Positions 50,478 through 62,871 of a stretch of 64,000 nt of DNA are shown here, in pieces; within the stretch, counting starts at the first letter, position 1, and the number at the start of each line of letters is the position of its first letter. The DNA lies in contig NZ_JQMW01000013.1 in the NCBI RefSeq assembly GCF_000744935.1, positions 124,001 through 188,000 on the forward strand, written 5' to 3'. The stretch comes from Clostridium sp. KNHs214 (GTDB taxonomy: Bacteria; Bacillota; Clostridia; Clostridiales; Clostridiaceae). The notes beneath the pieces are model-generated. The model had not been told where the DNA came from, made no database searches, and saw only the letters and a program-made list of their open reading frames with translations. The translations under genes and the position numbers were made by a program.

Positions 50478-50540
50478 TAAAGTGCAATATTCTTAAATTG
50501 TTTCCATAATAAATGAAAGCTTTTAGAATATTACACTTTA
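50478..50540 (-). terminator. Terminator between spoIID and spoIIQ
   Basis: TAAAGTG-AATATTCT pairs with AGAATATT-CACTTTA over a loop of about 30 bases, followed by TTATTTATTTTTTG on the minus strand. Confidence 0.7.
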
Positions 50541-50586
50541 TCTAAATTTCCAATTAAAAATTGGACTTTTTCAGGTAGTATTACAA

Positions 50587-51693
50587 TCATCGTACAACTT
50601 GTTCTAGCTTTTCTATTTCAGTATTTTTATAATAATGTTTTAATATATCCTTATATTTTTTATTATTTTTTGCCATAACATTAGCACCCCATTGACTCAT
50701 ACCTACCCCATGACCATATCCCGTGCAATCTATCTTCACATATTGAGGGAAAAAACTTATGTTGAAATTTGCAGAATTCAAATTTAAAGCCATTCTAAAT
50801 TGTGGACCCGTTACATTTTCATTACCAACTTTTATTGCTTTAACACTTCCCCCTTCAGTTCTTTCAATTACTTTCACTTGAGTTTTTACACTGGAAGAAG
50901 ATACTTTTGCCTTTGGAAAATTACTATTGATGGCATTTACAAAATTATTATAATTAATATCTTTAGAAGATTTATATTTAGGAGCAACCTCTTCTCCAGG
51001 GCTAGAAACACTTTTTAAATATGGTAAGCTATTTGAAAAAACCTCCTGTGAATTTTCAGTTTTTCCACTGCTGGTGGAAAAATAAAATGGAGATGCTATT
51101 AATTTTCCATTATAAGTAATAACTTCTCCTGAAGTTTCATTAACTGCCTGTACTATTTTTTTCCAAAGCTCATTTCTTTGCTTTTCCGGCCAAGAACTTA
51201 TTCTACTTTCTTTAGACTTATAAACTTGGCAATGTACAGTATCACATAGATCAGCTCCCTTTCCATTTTTACATCCACCACCACCGAACTTCTTCATATG
51301 AGATATAGTATATGTTCTAGCTGCTACCGCTTGTGCCTTTAAAGCTTCTATCTGAAAACTAGCCGGCATTTCTCCAGAAACAACTCCTAATACATACTCC
51401 TCTAATTCTATTTCTTTTACTTTGTTCTCACTAGTTATATATACCTTAACCTTTTCTTCCTTTCCATTAAATTTATACTTAATCACTGATGTAGGATCAT
51501 CTTTAAAATCCTTTATACTTTTCCCTGCATTAGCATTATTATTTTCATGATTAATCCCAACAAAAATTATTGAAAATAAGATTGTAGAAAGCATCCCTAT
51601 AATTATTATTGAGGACATAGCTTTAAAATAAGACTTTATCCCTCTATAACTCTTCTTAATAACACTATTTTTTATGTTTCCCCCTATTTTCAC
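50587..51693 (-). CDS. spoIID: Stage II sporulation protein D, lytic transglycosylase
   Basis: About 368 residues, read from the GTG at 51693 with GGGAG eight bases before it; a longer TTG frame starts at 51720. A membrane helix (about 28-48) is followed by the SpoIID domain: LEEYVLGVVSGEMPASFQIEALKAQAVAART (split here as EMPASFQIEALKAQ and AVAARTYT) with its catalytic Glu, and the end YGHGVGMSQWGANVMA. It degrades septal peptidoglycan during engulfment with SpoIIP and SpoIIM. It follows murA as in Bacillus. Confidence 0.94.
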   Translation of the reverse strand: MKIGGNIKNSVIKKSYRGIKSYFKAMSSIIIIGMLSTILFSIIFVGINHENNNANAGKSIKDFKDDPTSVIKYKFNGKEEKVKVYITSENKVKEIELEEYVLGVVSGEMPASFQIEALKAQAVAARTYTISHMKKFGGGGCKNGKGADLCDTVHCQVYKSKESRISSWPEKQRNELWKKIVQAVNETSGEVITYNGKLIASPFYFSTSSGKTENSQEVFSNSLPYLKSVSSPGEEVAPKYKSSKDINYNNFVNAINSNFPKAKVSSSSVKTQVKVIERTEGGSVKAIKVGNENVTGPQFRMALNLNSANFNISFFPQYVKIDCTGYGHGVGMSQWGANVMAKNNKKYKDILKHYYKNTEIEKLEQVVR

Positions 51694-51940
51694 ATTAAGC
51701 ACTCCCTTCGTTAAACTCAAACTATTAGCTTTTGTTAATCACATTAATCCAAATATTTTCGAAGTTTCATTTGAAGCTAAAAAAATTGTTTATGAGACTC
51801 TATCATTAATAATATATTAAAAAGCTGTATATTTTATTACTCAACTTTCGCGCTCTACATTAGATGAATAAAGGAAATTATTAATTTAATATGGGGTTTA
51901 AAAATTGGGTACAAAAGTTAGGTAAATTAGATAATAATAA

Positions 51941-52050
51941 AAAAATGGTGCTGTCGCATCAAGAATAAATACTACAATACATTGTGCTAGATTTAAATTT
52001 TTAGTACAATATATTGTATGTAAATTCTTTAATGCAACAGCCCCATTTTT
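51941..52050. repeat. Family 2 palindromic element, copy C
   Basis: A 110-bp imperfect hairpin. The left arm starts AAAAATGGTGCTGTCGCATC; the right arm as complement starts AAAAATGGGGCTGTTGCATT. Unlike copies A and B it lies between two genes read the same way (murA then spoIID). The rest of 51694-52066 is AT-rich. Confidence 0.9.
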
Positions 52051-52066
52051 TTGTATCTTTATATAA

Positions 52067-53320
52067 TTATATTCTCGCTATATTTGCACCTATTTTTTTA
52101 AATTTCTCTTGTATATTTACATATCCCCTATCTATGTGATAAATATCCCCTATTAAAGTACAGCCATCTGCTACTAATGCTGCTAATATTAAAGAAGCAC
52201 CAGCCCTTAAATCTGTAGCTTTAACTTCTGCTCCCGTTAACCTTTCCACACCTTCTATCACTGCTGATCTACCATCCAACTTTATGTTTGCGCCCATCCT
52301 TTTCAATTCAGATGCGTGCATAAATCTATTTTCAAATATAGTTTCTGTTATAATACTAGTTCCCTTAACTGTAGATAATAAAGCCATCATTTGTGCCTGC
52401 ATGTCTGTTGGAAACCCAGGATATGGCATAGTTTTTATATCTACAGGCTTTAAAATTTTATTTCCATTTACAATTACACTTTCTTCTAATAATTCTATGC
52501 CTACATTCATCTCTCTCAATTTTGCAATTATAGGTTTTACATGCTCATGATTTACGTTATTTATCTTTAATTTACTTCTTGTTATAGCTGCAGCCACCAT
52601 GAAGGTTCCCGCTTCTATCCTATCATAAATGGGCTTATATTTTGTTTTTTTAAGTTCTTTTACCCCTATTATTCTAAGTTTGTCTGTACCAGCACCTATT
52701 ATGTTTGCACCCATACTGTTTAAAAAATTAGCTAAATCAACTATTTCTGGTTCTTCTGCAGCATTTTCTATTATAGTTTCTCCTTCTGCTAGTGCTGCTG
52801 CCATCATTAGATTTTCAGTAGCACCTACAGATGGAAAATCTAAATATATATTGCTACCTTTTAGCTTTTTAGCCTTCGCCTGTACATAGCCATGGCCTAC
52901 GTATATTTCAGCTCCTAATGCAGTTAATCCTTTTAAATGCAAATCAATAGGTCTTGTTCCTATATTGCATCCGCCAGGAAGTGATATTTTAAATTCACCA
53001 AATCTTGCTACCATAGGTCCCATAACTAAAAAAGAAGCTCGCATCTTTCTAACTAATTCTGAAGATGGCTGGGATAATTTCAAATTAGAATTATCAATAT
53101 TTATAATATTTTCTTCTTGATTTACTTCTATAGATGAATTTAAGCCTTTTAATACTTCACAAATAACAAATACGTCTTCTAACATTGGTGCATTTTCTAT
53201 AATGCATTTTTCACTACATAATATACTCCCTGCTATTATTGGAAGAATAGCATTCTTAGCAGAACTTATATTAACTTCACCATTTAATTTACTACCACCA
53301 TAAACTATTATCTTTTCCAT
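52067..53320 (-). CDS. murA: UDP-N-acetylglucosamine 1-carboxyvinyltransferase
   Basis: A 417-residue enzyme of the first committed wall step. I start at the ATG at 53320 with GGGGGATAAT before it. SAKNAILPIIA at the N-terminus, the catalytic loop LPGGCNIGTRPIDLH (Cys at about 117, the fosfomycin target) and DLRAGASLILAALVADG near the end are intact. It is 20 bp after ywmB. Many Firmicutes have two murA genes; the ywmB-murA-spoIID context matches murAA. Confidence 0.97.
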   Translation of the reverse strand: MEKIIVYGGSKLNGEVNISSAKNAILPIIAGSILCSEKCIIENAPMLEDVFVICEVLKGLNSSIEVNQEENIINIDNSNLKLSQPSSELVRKMRASFLVMGPMVARFGEFKISLPGGCNIGTRPIDLHLKGLTALGAEIYVGHGYVQAKAKKLKGSNIYLDFPSVGATENLMMAAALAEGETIIENAAEEPEIVDLANFLNSMGANIIGAGTDKLRIIGVKELKKTKYKPIYDRIEAGTFMVAAAITRSKLKINNVNHEHVKPIIAKLREMNVGIELLEESVIVNGNKILKPVDIKTMPYPGFPTDMQAQMMALLSTVKGTSIITETIFENRFMHASELKRMGANIKLDGRSAVIEGVERLTGAEVKATDLRAGASLILAALVADGCTLIGDIYHIDRGYVNIQEKFKKIGANIARI

Positions 53321-53340
53321 ATTATCCCCCATTTCTTTTC

Positions 53341-54051
53341 CTAATAATCCAATATTATTTGCGGAGTTCCTATAATTAAATAATTCCTAAAACCATATTT
53401 ACAAACTGAATAATTAAAATCCACTAAACTTCCATTGACTAAAATAGGATCATATTTTCCAGTGTAGCAGCAAGTGCTATAGCCATTATTTATTTTTATA
53501 GTTTTCAAATTGCTAGCATTATATTCTTTAACTATTTTATTTACTTGTTCATTAACCAAGGGGAAATTTTCATTATATATTTCTGCCTTTATATAGCAGA
53601 ATAATTTATTTTTAGCCTGAAATTCCACTTCTTTTATTGAATTCTGTACTTTATTCTTTAGGCTCTCACAATTATTTTCTTTACTCTTACATATAGTGTT
53701 TATAGTTATTATTTGTTGTCCATCATAATTTCTACTCTGAACATATCCTTCAATACTCTTATCATTAAACTCTAAACAATATAATCCTTTACCAACTATT
53801 TCATTATAACTTACTTTAGGTTCTATACTTTTTAATATAGTTTTGCAAACTTCCTTAGGATTTTTTTTAGTTGTAAATGACGTTATTAATCCATACTCCT
53901 GAACCTGGGCATTTGTTTTATATATAATTTCATTAAACAAATCTGGATTACTTTTACTTTCACAAAAATGTGTATTAACCATACCTAAAGCTAAAATAAT
54001 TGTTAGAAAAAATAGCATGTTAATTCTTATAATATTTTTTTTATTTTTCAT
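53341..54051 (-). CDS. ywmB: YwmB-family exported protein
   Basis: A 236-residue protein with a signal-peptide-like N-terminus (about 10-30). The body shows the TATA-binding-like pair of beta-alpha units known for YwmB, with the end VNGSLVDFNYSVCKYGFRNYLIIGTPQI. It lies upstream of murA exactly as in B. subtilis; function is unknown. Seven or so Cys residues, several paired (CC, KENNCESL), are unusual for a secreted protein and could form disulfides. GGTAGGGGGTTAAA precedes the ATG. The 270 bp upstream show nothing definite. Confidence 0.82.
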   Translation of the reverse strand: MKNKKNIIRINMLFFLTIILALGMVNTHFCESKSNPDLFNEIIYKTNAQVQEYGLITSFTTKKNPKEVCKTILKSIEPKVSYNEIVGKGLYCLEFNDKSIEGYVQSRNYDGQQIITINTICKSKENNCESLKNKVQNSIKEVEFQAKNKLFCYIKAEIYNENFPLVNEQVNKIVKEYNASNLKTIKINNGYSTCCYTGKYDPILVNGSLVDFNYSVCKYGFRNYLIIGTPQIILDY

Positions 54052-54322
54052 TTTAACCCCCTACCTCTCTTTTGAAATTATTGACAAAAAACAAAAAAAT
54101 TATTCATTAGTCTTAAAAGATTTATTATTTCCTTATTTTAAAGCAAATTAATGGAATTCTCCAAGCAGACTACTCATAACAATAATTTTGTTCTTCAGTG
54201 TAAATAGGCATGGGAGTTCACTCTTGGCTTTAGGAATATATTAATAATATATATATTAACCCCTTAAAGTGTGCTTAATTGCATTTATAATTCTGTAGAA
54301 AGCTATCTTAAATTTATACAAT

Positions 54323-54357
54323 AAAAAACTTCTGTGTCTAATGCACAGAAGTTTTTT
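54323..54357. terminator. Terminator of the ATP synthase operon
   Basis: AAAAAACTTCTGTG pairs with CACAGAAGTTTTTT over a 7-base loop just after atpC. Confidence 0.95.
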
Positions 54358-54359
54358 AT

Positions 54360-54764
54360 TTATATGTCCTTTAATTTTAATCTTGCCAATGCTCTTGCCA
54401 AAGCCATTTGGGCTCTTTTAATATCTACATTTTCCTCTTTTTTAGAAAGTCTTTCCTCAGCTCTCTTTTTTGCCGCTTCAGCCCTATTAAAATCTATATT
54501 TTTAGGCCACTCACAAGCATCACATAGCATCTTCACTTTATTGTTCTCCACTTCCAACATGCCACTAGATGTAAATGTCCTAAATTCTTTACCTTTTTCA
54601 TCTTTAAAAACAGTAATTGTAGGTTTTAAAAGAGCTATTATAGGTAAACGCCCTGGAAGTATTCCCATATGTCCACTTAAAGTTTCTATATATATTTCTT
54701 TTACATTTCCATTATAAAACTCCTTCTCAGGAGTAATTATAAGTAGATTTAAAACACCTTCCAT
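54360..54764 (-). CDS. atpC: ATP synthase F1 epsilon subunit
   Basis: A 134-residue subunit. The N-terminal beta-barrel (ETLSGHMGILPGRLPIIALL) and two C-terminal helices (AAKKRAEERL, AQMALARALARLKL) are present. Epsilon sits in the central stalk and restrains ATP hydrolysis. It is last in the operon, 15 bp after atpD. Confidence 0.97.
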   Translation of the reverse strand: MEGVLNLLIITPEKEFYNGNVKEIYIETLSGHMGILPGRLPIIALLKPTITVFKDEKGKEFRTFTSSGMLEVENNKVKMLCDACEWPKNIDFNRAEAAKKRAEERLSKKEENVDIKRAQMALARALARLKLKDI

Positions 54765-54779
54765 TTAACTCACTCCTAT

Positions 54780-57064
<2,285 letters not shown>

Positions 57065-57085
57065 AGTTCACCTCCTGCAGGGAAA

Positions 57086-58600
57086 CTACCTCCCTGCTAA
57101 AAATACTTTTTTAAACTCTTCAATGGCCTTTGACAATTCATCTTTAATATCATCTGTTAGCTCTTTTTTATCTAATATATTCTTGCCTAAATGTCTGTAA
57201 TGAGTATCTACATAGTCAAAAAATTCCTTTTCAAACTTTCTAATATCCATTACAGGCACATCCATTAAATGGTCATTTACCGCTGCAAAAATTATCATAA
57301 TTTGCTTATCCACTGCCATAGGCTTGTATTGTTCTTGCTTTAATATTTCTATTAATCTTTTTCCTTTTTCTAATCTCTTTTTAGTTTCCTTATCAAGATC
57401 CGAACCAAATTGAGCAAAGGCTGCAAGTTCTCTATATTGAGCTAACTCTAGTCTTAAAGTACCAGATACCTGCTTCATAGCTTTTATCTGTGCATTACCA
57501 CCAACTCTCGAAACTGATATGCCTGCATTTATAGCTGGCTTTTGACCTGAGTGGAATAATTCTGATTCCAAAAATATTTGTCCATCAGTTATAGATATTA
57601 CATTGGTTGGTATATATGCAGTAACATCTCCCGCAAGAGTCTCTATTATTGGTAAGGCTGTTATAGATCCTCCTCCAAGTTTATCGCTAAGTTTTGCAGC
57701 TCTTTCTAGAAGTCTTGAGTGCAAATAGAAAACATCTCCAGGATAAGCTTCTCTTCCTGGTGCCCTACGAAGTAATAGCGCCATGGTTCTATAAGCAACC
57801 GCATGTTTTGATAAATCATCGTAAACTATCAATACATCCTTGCCTTTATCCATAAAATATTCTCCCATACTACAACCAGAAAAAGGTGCCAAATATTGAA
57901 GAGGTGCTGAATCTGAAGCTGTAGAAGATACAACTATAGTATAATCCATAGCTCCCATCTCACTTAAAGTATTTACTATATGTGCTACTGTTGATTGCTT
58001 TTGTCCAATAGCTACGTATATACAAATAACATCTTGCCCTTTTTGATTTAATATAGCATCTATGGCTACAGCAGTTTTACCTGTTTGTCTATCACCTATT
58101 ATAAGTTCTCTCTGACCTTTTCCTATTGGTACCATAGAATCTATAGCTTTTATTCCTGTTTGCAGAGGTTTCTTAACAGATTGTCTTTCAATAACTCCTG
58201 CTGCTTGATGCTCTACTGGTCTATACTCAGATTCCTTTATAGGACCTTTACCATCAATAGGTTTACCTAAAGGATTTACTACTCTACCAACCATAGCCTC
58301 TCCCACTGGGACCTGCACAACTCTGCCTGTTCTCTTAACTATATCTCCCTCTTTTATTCCTTTTTCCGAGCCCAATAGCACACAACCTACGTTATCTTGC
58401 TCTAGATTTAACGCCATTCCATAAATGTCATTTGGGAATTCTAATAATTCACCTTCCATACAATCATCTAATCCATATACTCTAGATACACCATCACCTA
58501 TTTGAACTATAGTTCCCGAATCCTCTGTATGTATCTTTTTCTCGTATCTCTCTATTTCTCTTTTTATTATTGATGTTATTTCTTCTGGCTTAACATTCAT
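57086..58600 (-). CDS. atpA: ATP synthase F1 alpha subunit
   Basis: A 504-residue regulatory subunit. Walker [14 protein letters not shown] (about 170), GYLDD-type [13 protein letters not shown] and the [14 protein letters not shown] signature are present. GAGAGGTGATACC precedes the ATG. Length is normal. Confidence 0.99.
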   Translation of the reverse strand: MNVKPEEITSIIKREIERYEKKIHTEDSGTIVQIGDGVSRVYGLDDCMEGELLEFPNDIYGMALNLEQDNVGCVLLGSEKGIKEGDIVKRTGRVVQVPVGEAMVGRVVNPLGKPIDGKGPIKESEYRPVEHQAAGVIERQSVKKPLQTGIKAIDSMVPIGKGQRELIIGDRQTGKTAVAIDAILNQKGQDVICIYVAIGQKQSTVAHIVNTLSEMGAMDYTIVVSSTASDSAPLQYLAPFSGCSMGEYFMDKGKDVLIVYDDLSKHAVAYRTMALLLRRAPGREAYPGDVFYLHSRLLERAAKLSDKLGGGSITALPIIETLAGDVTAYIPTNVISITDGQIFLESELFHSGQKPAINAGISVSRVGGNAQIKAMKQVSGTLRLELAQYRELAAFAQFGSDLDKETKKRLEKGKRLIEILKQEQYKPMAVDKQIMIIFAAVNDHLMDVPVMDIRKFEKEFFDYVDTHYRHLGKNILDKKELTDDIKDELSKAIEEFKKVFLAGR

Positions 58601-58617
58601 GGTATCACCTCTCTTCC

Positions 58618-59151
58618 TTACTTAAGCACACGTCTTCTTATTTCATTTATTTTAGTTTTTATAGTTCCATCAATTACATCATCGCCTACTTTTACATAAA
58701 CACCGCCAATTATTTTTTTATCTATTATCTCCTCTAAAAGAATTTCCTTGCCATACGTTGTTTTTAATTTTTCTATTAGTTTATCTCTTTCATAATCATT
58801 TAGAGGTATTGCAGTGGTTATTTCTGCCAAAAGAATATTATTTCTTTCTAGATGTATTTTTTTCATTTCTTTAAGCTTTTCTTCTAGATAAAGTATTCTA
58901 TCTTTTTCTATCAATATAAGCAAAAATGATAGTAAATCCTCATCGATTTTACCTTTAAATACATTTATAAAAATTTTTTTCTTTTTTGATGTAGTTATTT
59001 CTGGATGCTTTATAACCTGCAAAAATTCCTGATTATTTTTAATTAAATCCACTATTTCCTGCAGATCATTCATATATTCATCTATCTTACCTTTATTCTC
59101 CGCAACTTCATAAAGAGCTAAAGCATATCTCCTATCTAAATATTCATACAT
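58618..59151 (-). CDS. atpH: ATP synthase F1 delta subunit
   Basis: A 177-residue stator subunit. [20 protein letters not shown] at the N-terminus and the C-terminal [20 protein letters not shown] are the family signatures. It starts 3 bp after atpF with a modest ribosome site inside the last atpF codons. Confidence 0.97.
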   Translation of the reverse strand: MYEYLDRRYALALYEVAENKGKIDEYMNDLQEIVDLIKNNQEFLQVIKHPEITTSKKKKIFINVFKGKIDEDLLSFLLILIEKDRILYLEEKLKEMKKIHLERNNILLAEITTAIPLNDYERDKLIEKLKTTYGKEILLEEIIDKKIIGGVYVKVGDDVIDGTIKTKINEIRRRVLK

Positions 59152-59154
59152 AAG

Positions 59155-59640
59155 CTATATACCTACCTTAGCAATAAAATCTTCTATTATTTTTCTGTGT
59201 TCTTTTTCATCAATGGCTTTTTCTAAAACTTTTTCTGATAAAACTATAGATAGGTCTATAACTTGCTCTTTAACTTCTTGCTGAGCCTTTTCCTTTTCCC
59301 TTTGAATATCTACTTCTGCACGCTTTATTATTCTTTTTGCTTCTGTATTAGCGTTATTTAATATTTCATCGTAAACTTTTTCTGCTTTTTCTTTATATTT
59401 TCCAACTATTTCTTTACCTTCTTGAGCAGAATTTATTAATAACTTTTGATTTTCTTCTTTTAACCTAAACGCATCTTCCTTATCTTTTTTTGCACTATAT
59501 ATATCATTTTCTATTTTATCTCTTCTGTTTTTCATGAATTCAGTAACTGATTGGAATAAAAAATGTTTTAAAATAAGAAACAAAACAAGGAAGTTAATCA
59601 TAGCAAATATGATTTTACTAGGTTCTATGGTCATTTCCAT
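59155..59640 (-). CDS. atpF: ATP synthase F0 b subunit
   Basis: A 161-residue peripheral stalk. One N-terminal membrane helix (MINFLVLFLILKHFLF, about 14-29) is followed by a long charged coiled coil. I use the ATG at 59640, preceded by AAAGGAGGCTTTTC; the longer frame at 59658 begins upstream of this site. Confidence 0.96.
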   Translation of the reverse strand: MEMTIEPSKIIFAMINFLVLFLILKHFLFQSVTEFMKNRRDKIENDIYSAKKDKEDAFRLKEENQKLLINSAQEGKEIVGKYKEKAEKVYDEILNNANTEAKRIIKRAEVDIQREKEKAQQEVKEQVIDLSIVLSEKVLEKAIDEKEHRKIIEDFIAKVGI

Positions 59641-59686
59641 GAAAAGCCTCCTTTCCATCTACCAAGATATAATTTGGAGACATTCC

Positions 59687-59929
59687 TTATTTTATTCCTA
59701 CAAATATTAATAATAGAGCCACAAGTAATCCGTATATAGCAGTAGCTTCTGATAATGCTCCACCAACGATTAATGCTTTTGTTATTTTATCACTAGCCTC
59801 TGGTTGTCTAGCTATACTTTCTACAGCTTTGCCTGTAGCATTTCCTGTTCCTAAAGCTCCTCCTATACATGATAAAGCAGCAAGTCCTGCTGCTAAAGCA
59901 GTCATACCTAATGCAAATGAATTATTCAT
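59687..59929 (-). CDS. atpE: ATP synthase F0 c subunit, proton-type residues
   Basis: An 80-residue hairpin of two membrane helices with the loop SIARQPEA. The ion site reads [13 protein letters not shown] with the essential Glu. Sodium-type c subunits (Ilyobacter) have Gln in helix 1 and E-S-T in helix 2; here the matching residues are Thr (ALGTGNATG) and Ala (SEAT), which points to protons. I use the ATG at 59929 after GAAGGGAGATTTTACA. Confidence 0.97.
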   Translation of the reverse strand: MNNSFALGMTALAAGLAALSCIGGALGTGNATGKAVESIARQPEASDKITKALIVGGALSEATAIYGLLVALLLIFVGIK

Positions 59930-60001
59930 TGTAAAATCTCCCTTCAATTTTTAATTAATAAATTTTATAAATTCAATATATAAAATAAATTTTAAACTTA
60001 A

Positions 60002-60649
60002 TTATTCATGCTCTGCTATAAGCTTAATGTTTATCATGGTAAGCATAATAAATATGACCATTTGAAGCGAACCATCAAAAACATCAAAATAAGCATGCAG
60101 TGGTATTGGTATTCCAAACTGAGCTACAACTCCCAAATGATGCAGTGCCTCATAAAGTAAATCCATTATTATTGTAGCTGCAAACATATTTCCAAAAAGT
60201 CTTAAACTAAGAGATATTGGAAAAGATATTCTTTCCATGATATTTACCGGAAGTAAAAACACATAAGGCTGAGCAAATCCTAAAAAATAGTGCTTAATTC
60301 CAACCTTTTTTATAGTATATCCTTGAATAACTATAAAGCTCACTAATCCCAAACCTAATGCCACACTATAATCAGCTGTAGGTGGCTTTATGCCAAACAA
60401 ACCTGCTAAATTTAAACAAAGCAAAAATAAAAATAAAGTCCCTATAAAAGGTACAAATCCAATGTACTCTTTTCCCATATTATCTTCTACTAAGCCTGCT
60501 ATAAATTCTACAAAAGCTTCTGCAACATTTTGTTTTCCTTCTGGTATTTCTTTAAAGTTTCTAGTTAATACTATTGAAAGAATAATAAGAATAGCCATTA
60601 TTACCCATTGAGCAACAAGTCCTGCGTTTATAATATTCCCTATTGTCAT
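60002..60649 (-). CDS. atpB: ATP synthase F0 a subunit
   Basis: A 215-residue membrane subunit with five to six helices. RISFPISLSLRLFGNMFAAT holds the essential Arg (LSLRLFGN), and the C-terminal helix ends IKLIAEHE. GAAGGGAGTGACTAT precedes the ATG. It follows the atpI-like gene. Confidence 0.97.
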   Translation of the reverse strand: MTIGNIINAGLVAQWVIMAILIILSIVLTRNFKEIPEGKQNVAEAFVEFIAGLVEDNMGKEYIGFVPFIGTLFLFLLCLNLAGLFGIKPPTADYSVALGLGLVSFIVIQGYTIKKVGIKHYFLGFAQPYVFLLPVNIMERISFPISLSLRLFGNMFAATIIMDLLYEALHHLGVVAQFGIPIPLHAYFDVFDGSLQMVIFIMLTMINIKLIAEHE

Positions 60650-60670
60650 ATAGTCACTCCCTTCAACTTA

Positions 60671-61024
60671 TCAAATTAAAAATGCATATACTATTAACGA
60701 TATAAAATTGCAAGTATATCCTAACATAAAAGAAAATATATAAAATGTATTTTCTTTTATTGTAATCAATGCAATAACACAAACTAATATGGCCCTTAGT
60801 ACCAAACTAATAACACTAATGTTTTTTTGTGACTTTGCTCCTATATTAAGAGCAAAATTAGTTGAAAAAGCATTTATAGAAAAACTAATTATGTTAATAA
60901 ATAAGCCCATAAGAAATGAATTGGTATATTGCCTAAAGAATATAAAAACAAAACTTCCTATAAGTATTCCTAGTATTAAATTAATAATGACAATCTTCCT
61001 AAATGCCTTGACAGTCTCTTGCAT
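60671..61024 (-). CDS. atpI: ATP synthase subunit I (AtpI-like)
   Basis: A 117-residue protein with four hydrophobic segments. The ATG at 61024, with GTGGAGGCAAGGAAT upstream, is better than the frame from 61120, which has no ribosome site and runs into the promoter. AtpI helps assemble the c ring, and sequence is poorly conserved in the family, so the name rests mostly on position at the head of the atp operon. Confidence 0.82.
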   Translation of the reverse strand: MQETVKAFRKIVIINLILGILIGSFVFIFFRQYTNSFLMGLFINIISFSINAFSTNFALNIGAKSQKNISVISLVLRAILVCVIALITIKENTFYIFSFMLGYTCNFISLIVYAFLI

Positions 61025-61055
61025 ATTCCTTGCCTCCACATTTCGTATAGAGTAC

Positions 61056-61083
61056 ATTATATTACTGTGTTTTTTATAAACAA
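61056..61083 (-). promoter_or_regulatory. Candidate promoter of the atp operon
   Basis: Minus strand TTGTTT (61078-61083), 16 bp, TATAAT (61056-61061), giving a short leader before atpI. The 61084-61508 region beyond is AT-rich and shows nothing else definite. Confidence 0.55.
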
Positions 61084-61508
61084 AACTTAATTTAACCTCA
61101 TTTTGCACGATTTTTATCATTTAATAGCTGATTTGTTTATAAATAGCGTTTTTTTCTTTTCATGACTATTTAATTCTTCCGAATACTACATTTTAAAATT
61201 TCAATTTTAAATTCCTTCTTTTTTAAGACAATATAAAATGTTCTGATTTATGTAATAATTTTTCTTATTTATTTTATATTTAAAATAATTTATAAATACA
61301 TTTAAATTTATTAATAAATATTTATAAATACGTTCCAATAATTAATTATTCACTTATTCTATTAAAAATTAAGTTTGTTTTTAAAATTGACTAAAAATAT
61401 ACCCATTTATTCAAGATTTCTTAAATTTTTTTTATTTATTTAATATATTATTAGCAATGTGTGGTATAAATATTTATAAAACTCTTACTGTATAGCTTTT
61501 CATTGAAA

Positions 61509-61537
61509 TAAAAAAAAGAGTGCAAATAAACACTCTT
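61509..61537 (-). terminator. Terminator of thl
   Basis: Minus strand AAGAGTG, 8-base loop, CACTCTT followed by TTTTTTT. Confidence 0.9.
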
Positions 61538-61567
61538 AAATAAAACAATATTTAAATTTAACTTTAA

Positions 61568-62743
61568 TTATCTTTCAACTATGATAGCTGTTCCCATTCC
61601 CCCACCTATACAAAGAGTTGCTAAACCTCTTTTAGCATTTCTTTTATTCATTTCATATAATAAAGTTACAAGTATTCTTGCACCTGAACATCCAACTGGG
61701 TGTCCAAGAGCTATAGCTCCACCATTTACGTTGACCTTTTCCATAGGAAATTTTAAATCCTTAGCTACAGCCAAGCTTTGAGCTGCAAATGCTTCGTTTG
61801 CTTCTATAAGATCTAAATCCTCTACTTTTAATCCTGCTACATCAAGAGCCGCTTTTGTAGATGCTACTGGACCATATCCCATAATAGATGGATCTACTCC
61901 CCTTGAACCATAGGATACTATTTTGGCAAGAGGTTTTAATCCCAATTCTTTAGCCTTCTCAGCGCTCATAACAACCAAAGCCGCTGCACCATCATTTATA
62001 CCTGATGCATTACCAGCAGTGACAGTCCCATCTTTTTTAAATGCTGGTTTTAATTTAGATAATTTTTCAACTGTTGTACCGTATCTTGGAAACTCATCCT
62101 TATCAAATACTATTTCTCCCTTTCTATTCTTTATAACCACAGGAACTATTTCATCCTTAAATCTTCCTTCCTCTATAGCTTTTTCAGCTTTTTGCTGTGA
62201 AGCTGCAGAAAAAGCATCCTGCTCTTCCCTTGTAAAATTCCATTTTTCAGCTATGTTTTCAGCAGTTATACCCATATGATAGTCATTGAATGCATCCCAT
62301 AATCCATCCTTTATCATGGTATCTACTACTTTGCCATCGCCCATTCTTTGACCCCATCTATTGTTTGGCAATATGTATGGTGCTGCAGACATGTTTTCCA
62401 TGCCACCTGCGACTATTACATCTGCATCTCCTGCTTTAATCATTTGAGCCGCTAAGCTTACTGCTCTTAAACCAGAACCACAAACTTTATTAATAGTAAA
62501 TGATGGTATTTCCACCGGAAGTCCAGCCTTTACTGCAGCTTGCCTTGCTGGACTCTGACCAAGACCTGCCTGAATTACATTCCCCATTATTACTTCATTA
62601 ACTAACTCAGGCTTAATTCCTGCTCGGTTTAAAGCTTCTTTTATTACAATTGATCCTAAATCTACAGCTGAAACATCCTTTAGCGTTCCACCATATTTTC
62701 CAATTGCAGTTCTAACAGCGCTTACAATAACTACTTCCTTCAT
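61568..62743 (-). CDS. thl: Acetyl-CoA acetyltransferase (thiolase)
   Basis: A 391-residue enzyme joining two acetyl-CoA to acetoacetyl-CoA, the entry to the butyrate pathway. [12 protein letters not shown] holds the acylated Cys (about 88), NEAFAAQ and [18 protein letters not shown] (His and second Cys) complete the site. I use the ATG at 62743 with GGGGGGTATTAAT before it. It has its own consensus promoter. Confidence 0.97.
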   Translation of the reverse strand: MKEVVIVSAVRTAIGKYGGTLKDVSAVDLGSIVIKEALNRAGIKPELVNEVIMGNVIQAGLGQSPARQAAVKAGLPVEIPSFTINKVCGSGLRAVSLAAQMIKAGDADVIVAGGMENMSAAPYILPNNRWGQRMGDGKVVDTMIKDGLWDAFNDYHMGITAENIAEKWNFTREEQDAFSAASQQKAEKAIEEGRFKDEIVPVVIKNRKGEIVFDKDEFPRYGTTVEKLSKLKPAFKKDGTVTAGNASGINDGAAALVVMSAEKAKELGLKPLAKIVSYGSRGVDPSIMGYGPVASTKAALDVAGLKVEDLDLIEANEAFAAQSLAVAKDLKFPMEKVNVNGGAIALGHPVGCSGARILVTLLYEMNKRNAKRGLATLCIGGGMGTAIIVER

Positions 62744-62778
62744 ATTAATACCCCCCAATATCATTAACATCTATAAAA

Positions 62779-62797
62779 TGAGGTTTAAACCCCTCAT
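62779..62797 (-). other. Hairpin at the 5' end of the thl transcript
   Basis: ATGAGG...CCTCAT forms a short stem at or just after the predicted start point. It may protect the mRNA 5' end; on the minus strand it is followed by TTTTAT, so it could also act as a weak terminator for wecB read-through. Confidence 0.5.
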
Positions 62798-62803
62798 GTT
62801 AAC

Positions 62804-62832
62804 ATTATACACATTCTTATATTTTTTATCAA
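62804..62832 (-). promoter_or_regulatory. Promoter of thl
   Basis: Minus strand TTGATA (62827-62832), exactly 17 bp, TATAAT (62804-62809). It lies in the short gap after wecB. Confidence 0.82.
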
Positions 62833-62871
62833 CGTTTACATTTTATGTTAAGATTTAAACAATCTTTATGT

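Noticed and set aside
59687-59929. A sodium-driven ATP synthase
   Set aside because: The c subunit lacks the Gln in helix 1 and the Ser next to the essential Glu that mark sodium-binding rings.
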